Shown here: positions 60,289-64,000 of the stretch, in pieces
Numbering within the stretch: the first letter of the stretch is position 1
Layout of the letters: every line of letters begins with the position of its first letter
Assembly (NCBI GenBank): GCA_036265815.1
Contig: DATAOI010000052.1
Span: 1 to 64,000, forward strand
DNA: 64,000 bases
Direction: 5' to 3'
Source: Gemmatimonadales bacterium
GTDB taxonomy: Bacteria > Gemmatimonadota > Gemmatimonadetes > Gemmatimonadales > GWC2-71-9
The notes under the pieces: generated by a model
The model's input: the letters and a program-made list of their open reading frames with translations, nothing else
Told to the model about the DNA's origin: nothing
Databases searched by the model: none
Made by a program: the position numbers and the translations under genes

Positions 60289-60573
60289 ATGGTCAAATTG
60301 ACCGAGATGGCGGGAGGGGCTGGCAGTAGCAGCCTGGGAGTCTGCAAAGATGACCGAGCGGGAATGACAGCCCTCGACTATCGAATCGTGCACGCTGCGT
60401 CGTCAGCTCTTGGCGCGCCGCATCCACTGCTCGTAGACCCCGATCAGGCGCCGCATCTGAGTGAGGTTCTGAGAGAACCGCTCGCCGGTGACGCCATGGG
60501 GCACCCCCGTGTCTCCTCCCAGCTCGTCGAGCACCGAATCGCTCAGCGCCTTGAACGCGCCGCTATCGGCTAG
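60289..60573 (+). CDS. Possible small protein with strong ribosome-binding site (weak)
   Basis: A 94-codon frame begins at ATG 60289 with GAAGGAGGAA 7 nt upstream, one of the best ribosome-binding sites in the window. The first ~38 residues (MVKLTEMAGGAGSSS, LGVCKDDRAGMTALDYRIV) look plausible, but the remainder is antisense to the lipoprotein gene at 60403. It may be a truncated real gene, or chance. Confidence 0.3.
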   Translation: MVKLTEMAGGAGSSSLGVCKDDRAGMTALDYRIVHAASSALGAPHPLLVDPDQAPHLSEVLREPLAGDAMGHPRVSSQLVEHRIAQRLERAAIG

Positions 60574-60879
60574 GCCGACCCGAGTCAGGTCGGCCTGCAT
60601 CGCGTTGATCACCGTGCCCGCCGTATTCTTGTAATTGGCCAGGTCGCTGTCCGTCAGCGGCCGGCCCGGCGAGGAATACTGCTCCAACTGGGCCCGCATG
60701 CCGGGGATGAGTCGGGGGGCCTCGTACTCCACGCCGGCCGCGGTGCCATTGAGATCGGCGCCGCCGGCGCTGTCGCCTCCGTTGGAGTAGGCCGAAGCGG
60801 TGCGCCCGGTCTCGGCCGCACGCTCGCGACAGGCGGGCAGCAGCAGCGCAGACAGCAGGAGCATCGCTCGTGAGATCAT
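60403..60879 (-). CDS. Lipoprotein of unknown function
   Basis: A 158-aa predicted lipoprotein. The ATG at 60879 (behind AAGGGTGG) starts a signal peptide with lipobox LLPAC. The mature part has a low-complexity Ser/Gly/Ala stretch and then a helical domain (PGMRAQLEQYSSPGRPLTDS, VINAMQADLTRVGLADSGAF). No family is recognised. Confidence 0.75.
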   Translation of the reverse strand: MISRAMLLLSALLLPACRERAAETGRTASAYSNGGDSAGGADLNGTAAGVEYEAPRLIPGMRAQLEQYSSPGRPLTDSDLANYKNTAGTVINAMQADLTRVGLADSGAFKALSDSVLDELGGDTGVPHGVTGERFSQNLTQMRRLIGVYEQWMRRAKS

Positions 60880-60978
60880 GGTAGCCACCCTTCCCGGAGT
60901 GCGGCCGGTGTTCAGCCGCAAATCAATCCGGGCAGGCGGGCTGCGTCGGTGTTCCCGCTCACTCCGTCGGCGGACCGC

Positions 60979-62046
60979 CTACCGATGAAAGAGTCTGGCG
61001 AACATCCCAGTACTCAGCACGCCTTCCAGGGCGAAGGCCAGCTCGGTCATCGACTGGTGGCGGCCGGCCGGATCGAGGGTGAGCGTTCGCTCGATGACGG
61101 TCTCGAGTTTGGTCGGGAGATCGCGCCGCAGCTCCCGCAGGCGGAGGGGCGCGCCCTTGAGGCGGGCGATCATGGTTTCCTGCGCCGTTTTGCCGGCAAA
61201 GGGGAGCTGGCCGGTGAACAGCTCGAAGGCCAGGATGCCCAGCGCGTAGACGTCGCTCCGGCCATCGAGGGGCTTGCCACGGATCTGCTCCGGACTCATG
61301 AACTCCGGGGTGCCCAGCACGATACCGGTGGCGGTGAGTCTGGCCACTTCGGGCCCCGCCCGGCGCTCCTTGGCCAACCCGAAATCCATGACCACCGATC
61401 GAAAGCCGCCGGTGTCGGCGGCAGTGGAATCGGGGACCAGCATGACGTTCTCAGGCTTGAGATCCCGATGTACGATCTGCATCTCGTGCGCGTGCTGCAG
61501 TCCGTGGCAGACCTGGACCAGCAGGGGAATCCCTTCCGCCAGCGGGAACGCGCCGCGCCGGGTCTCATGCTCGCTGAGCGGCTCGCCCTCGAGGTAGGGC
61601 ATCACCAGGTAGAGCATTCGATCCGCCGTCTCGCCCAGCCGGAGAATGGGGCACACGTTGGGGTGCTCGAACCGGGTGGCGATCGTCGCTTCCCGGCGGA
61701 GCCGCTCCACCGCGCCCGGATCCCGTGACAACCGGGGCAGCAGGATCTTGAGGGCCACCGCGCGCCCGGTGCCGAGCTCGGAGGCGCGGTAGACGTACGA
61801 CATTCCTCCCTCGCCGAGGCGTCGCTCCACCTGATAGCGGTCGTCGAGGACCTTCCCCGTCAGGGTGGCGTACCGGTCGAGCTCTTCGGGGGTGAGCGGC
61901 GGCGGAAGGGAGGCCGCCCGTTGGCGGCCAGTGGTCGTGACCCCGCTCTCCGGTGCGGCTTCTACCAGCGGCGAGCCGTCCCTGACGCAGAATCGGGCGG
62001 GCGCGGCGTACGTCGCCTGGCACCGGGGGCAACGCCGGGTCGTCAA
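60979..62046 (-). CDS. Cytoplasmic Ser/Thr protein kinase with N-terminal zinc ribbon
   Basis: A 355-aa kinase. Residues 1-25 hold a zinc-ribbon-like CPRC...CVRD (Cys 6, 9 and 20; the fourth ligand is Asp 23 or missing). The kinase domain runs from about 70: LGEGGMSYVYRA, Lys 100 in VALKIL, HRDLKPEN at 193-200, DFG at 221-223 and a GTPEFMSPEQ activation loop. No transmembrane helix follows. The TTG start shares 4 nt with the stop of the diguanylate cyclase gene, so kinase and second-messenger enzyme are made together. Confidence 0.9.
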   Translation of the reverse strand: MTTRRCPRCQATYAAPARFCVRDGSPLVEAAPESGVTTTGRQRAASLPPPLTPEELDRYATLTGKVLDDRYQVERRLGEGGMSYVYRASELGTGRAVALKILLPRLSRDPGAVERLRREATIATRFEHPNVCPILRLGETADRMLYLVMPYLEGEPLSEHETRRGAFPLAEGIPLLVQVCHGLQHAHEMQIVHRDLKPENVMLVPDSTAADTGGFRSVVMDFGLAKERRAGPEVARLTATGIVLGTPEFMSPEQIRGKPLDGRSDVYALGILAFELFTGQLPFAGKTAQETMIARLKGAPLRLRELRRDLPTKLETVIERTLTLDPAGRHQSMTELAFALEGVLSTGMFARLFHR

Positions 62047-63473
62047 TCGCGGAAGCGGTTTCGGCCGTCGGACTTGGCCCGGTAGAGGTGGCTGTCGGCC
62101 AGGCGGAGCAGTGACTCGCCGTCGGTGACCCGCTCGTCCGGGTAGGAGGCGATGCCGATGCTGATCGTCACCCGGACGGGCCGGCCAGTCTCGCCGAAAT
62201 CGTGGGTCGCGACCCGGCGGAGAATGCGTTCGGCGAAGTTGCGCGACTCGGTGGACGTGGTCTCCGGCAGGAGCACCACGAACTCCTCGCCACCGTAGCG
62301 GGCCACGATGTCGACCGAGCGCTGCTCCCGCTTGAGCAGATTGGACAGTTGCTTGAGCACCCGATCGCCCACCAGGTGTCCGTGGGTGTCGTTGATCTGC
62401 TTGAAGTTGTCGATATCGATCATCATGCCCGTGAGCATGGTGGCGTATCGCGCGGCCCGGTCCATCTCCTGCTCCAGCTTCTCCATCAGCGCCCGGCGAT
62501 TAAAGCAGTTGGTCAGCGGGTCGGTCTCGGCCAGGTGGCGCATCTGCTCCTGGCCCATGACCGCGTTCTCCAGGTCGTAGGCCTTCTCCAGTGCGGACAC
62601 GGCCGCCCCGATGACCTGGTCGGCGAAGAGGACGTCCTGCTCGTTGAGCGGGGCGTCCTCCGTGGTGGTGCGCAGGAAGAAAACTCCGGCCGGCTCCTGC
62701 CGCAGCGAGAACCGCAGCGCGATCGCCGACCGGGTCTGGACCGGCTTGCCCTCGGCTTCCCAGGTTTCCCGGACGTCCTGATAGAGCGGATGGGTGGTGG
62801 CATCACGCACCAGCACCACTTCGCCGGTAGCGAGGGCATGCTGGATCTCGGGGTAGCGCCGCAGATCCACCGACAGATTGTGCAGCATCGGATTCTCGAA
62901 CGCCGCGACCACCGTACCGGTCTCGTCATCGGGGCCCGCGATGATGATCGAGCAGCGTGAGATGTTGAGCCCATGGGCCACCCGCCGGACCAGAATCTGG
63001 TAGATCTCCTCCGGTTTGAGCGAGGCAGTCACCTCCTGCATGATGTCCATCATCTCCGAGCGGGAGCGCGCCTCGGCCCGGGCCTGGTTGAGCTCCCGCC
63101 CGACCCTCAGGTGCGCCTTGACCCGGGCAAGCAACTCGCGCACCCGGAACGGCTTGGGGATGAAGTCGGCGGCCCCGAGTCCCAGCGAGCGGACGGTGGC
63201 CTCTTCCGGCGGCATGGACGAGATCATGAGCACCGGGAGGTCCTTGAACCTCGGGTCGGCTTTGACCCGCTGGAGCAGCTGCAGACCGTCCACCTTGGGC
63301 ATCATGATATCCAGCAGGAGCAGATCGAACGCCTCCGCCTGCAGATGATCGAACAGCAGCTCGCCGCCGGGGACGGTGAGCACCTCGTAGCCGTTCTCCT
63401 TGAGGATCCACGACAGGGTGCGGGAGAGGGCCTGGTCGTCGTCGGCAACGAGGATCTTGGGAGCGGGGCTCAT
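62043..63473 (-). CDS. Diguanylate cyclase response regulator (receiver-GAF-GGDEF)
   Basis: A 476-aa cyclic-di-GMP synthase. Domains in order: receiver (KILVADDDQALSRTLSWILK, phospho-Asp in LLLLDIMMPKVDG, Lys in FIPKPFRV), a coiled coil, a GAF domain from about 155 (LNISRCSIIIAGPDDE, TTTEDAPLNEQDVLFADQVI) and GGDEF (DPLTNCFNRRALMEKL, MIDIDNFKQINDTHGHLVGD, RYGGEEFVVLLPE). The active site is GGEEF. An inhibitory I-site RSVD lies five residues upstream, so product inhibition is likely. It follows the dehydratase-like gene without a gap. Confidence 0.94.
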   Translation of the reverse strand: MSPAPKILVADDDQALSRTLSWILKENGYEVLTVPGGELLFDHLQAEAFDLLLLDIMMPKVDGLQLLQRVKADPRFKDLPVLMISSMPPEEATVRSLGLGAADFIPKPFRVRELLARVKAHLRVGRELNQARAEARSRSEMMDIMQEVTASLKPEEIYQILVRRVAHGLNISRCSIIIAGPDDETGTVVAAFENPMLHNLSVDLRRYPEIQHALATGEVVLVRDATTHPLYQDVRETWEAEGKPVQTRSAIALRFSLRQEPAGVFFLRTTTEDAPLNEQDVLFADQVIGAAVSALEKAYDLENAVMGQEQMRHLAETDPLTNCFNRRALMEKLEQEMDRAARYATMLTGMMIDIDNFKQINDTHGHLVGDRVLKQLSNLLKREQRSVDIVARYGGEEFVVLLPETTSTESRNFAERILRRVATHDFGETGRPVRVTISIGIASYPDERVTDGESLLRLADSHLYRAKSDGRNRFRD

Positions 63474-64000
63474 TCAGCGTACCAGGCGTTGATAGAGATC
63501 GGGATCGACGTTGCCGCCGCTCACCACGGCCACCGTTGGTCCGGCGGGTCGGACATGCCCGGCCAGCAGGGCGGCCACCGCCACCGCGCCGGACGGCTCG
63601 GGCCGGAGCCCGGCCTCGTGATGAAGGAAGCGGACCGCCTCGGCGATCTCCTCCTCCGAGACCCGTACGGCTTCCCGGACCACGCGGTGAAGGATAGCGA
63701 AGGTGAAATCACCGATGGCGCGGGCAAGCAGGCCGTCGGCGATGCTCTCGGTGTGGTCCAGCGCCACCGGCGCGCCGGCGGCAAGCGCGGCGGTGAGTTT
63801 GGCGGCGCCGACCGGCTCCGCTCCCAACAGGCGAACCGAAGGCTTGAGCGCCGCCACGGCCACCGAGATCCCGGCCAGCAGGCCTCCCCCGCTCACCGGG
63901 ACGACAATGGTGTCCACCTCGGGCCGCTGCTCCAGAATCTCGAGCCCTGTCGTGCCCTGCCCGGCAACGACATCGGGATGGTCATACGGCGGCACCATGA
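63474..64000 (-). CDS. Threonine dehydratase / serine racemase family, 5' end outside window
   Basis: The last 175 residues of a fold-type II PLP enzyme. VPPYDHPDVVAGQGTTGLEI, VDTIVVPVSGGGLLAGISVA (tetraglycine-type loop SGGGLL) and the C-terminal PTVAVVSGGNVDPDLYQRLV are those of threonine dehydratase or serine/threonine racemase. The PLP Lys lies upstream, beyond the right edge. No regulatory ACT domain follows, so it is a biodegradative or racemase-type form. An ATG at 63998 is probably internal. It is the first gene of the operon leading to the kinase. Confidence 0.88.
   Translation of the reverse strand, partial: MVPPYDHPDVVAGQGTTGLEILEQRPEVDTIVVPVSGGGLLAGISVAVAALKPSVRLLGAEPVGAAKLTAALAAGAPVALDHTESIADGLLARAIGDFTFAILHRVVREAVRVSEEEIAEAVRFLHHEAGLRPEPSGAVAVAALLAGHVRPAGPTVAVVSGGNVDPDLYQRLVR

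Overview
The window is a 64 kb stretch of GC-rich bacterial chromosome with no rRNA, CRISPR array, transposase or integrase. The best taxonomic guess is Gemmatimonadota (Gemmatimonadetes) or a close soil relative. This is inference from gene style: a Ser/Thr kinase fused to a TolB-like domain and TPRs, zinc-ribbon kinases, small secreted peptides, a futalosine-route MqnD, many GTG/TTG starts, and many 4-nt stop/start overlaps. No marker gene settles it.

Layout. 1-3.8 kb: the end of a tail-fibre-like repeat protein, a large receptor-like Ser/Thr kinase, and tRNA-Cys(GCA). 4.3-9.5 kb: a di-haem peroxidase-like lipoprotein, a PaaK/CapK-type adenylate-forming ligase, two small unknown genes and a B12-binding radical SAM enzyme. 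9.7-17.7 kb: a lipid kinase, a HAD phosphatase coupled to a BamA-like outer-membrane barrel, a DUF3108-type protein, glutamine synthetase, a zinc-ribbon/TPR protein and MqnD (menaquinone). 17.8-26 kb: dense signalling. An HD-GYP regulator sits with a receiver-DHp protein that lacks an ATPase domain. A chain of overlapping genes follows (AraC-like, receiver, MerR-like, LemA, HtpX). Beside it lie a 47-aa lipopeptide gene, a TPR protein, an orphan pseudopilin and a Fis-type regulator. 26-31.6 kb: a probable non-coding transcription unit, an Ig/LVIVD secreted protein, an O6-alkylguanine-DNA alkyltransferase, a cold-shock gene with a structured leader and an Smr protein.

31.7-40.1 kb: a solute-binding protein translationally coupled to a chemoreceptor, a histone-tail-like basic protein, a cupredoxin, signal peptidase I, the peroxiredoxin Bcp and, overlapping its start, a chimeric remnant of an RND efflux system. 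Then come a degenerate HPt-like protein, a 57-aa membrane protein and a HEAT-repeat protein. 40.7-54.6 kb: an outer-membrane protein, then a polyamine island: a leftward operon (gabT, a class III transaminase, an FAD oxidase, patA) divergent from a rightward spermidine/putrescine-type ABC transporter, followed by a saccharopine-dehydrogenase-like gene and an aldehyde dehydrogenase. Together these could import putrescine and convert it through 4-aminobutanal and GABA to succinate semialdehyde.

54.7-64 kb: a LuxR-type two-component pair, haem genes hemH and hemA convergent, an Hsp20, a lipoprotein, a second zinc-ribbon Ser/Thr kinase coupled to a receiver-GAF-GGDEF diguanylate cyclase, and the 3' part of a threonine-dehydratase-like gene running off the right edge.

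The observations most worth following are the lipopeptide/TPR/regulator neighbourhood at 20-25 kb, the tandem repeat at 37.29 kb in which every unit carries a ribosome-binding site and an ATG, the chimeric RND remnant it overlaps, the terminator-bounded structured region at 26.35-26.75 kb, and the binding-protein/chemoreceptor pair at 31.7-34.6 kb.
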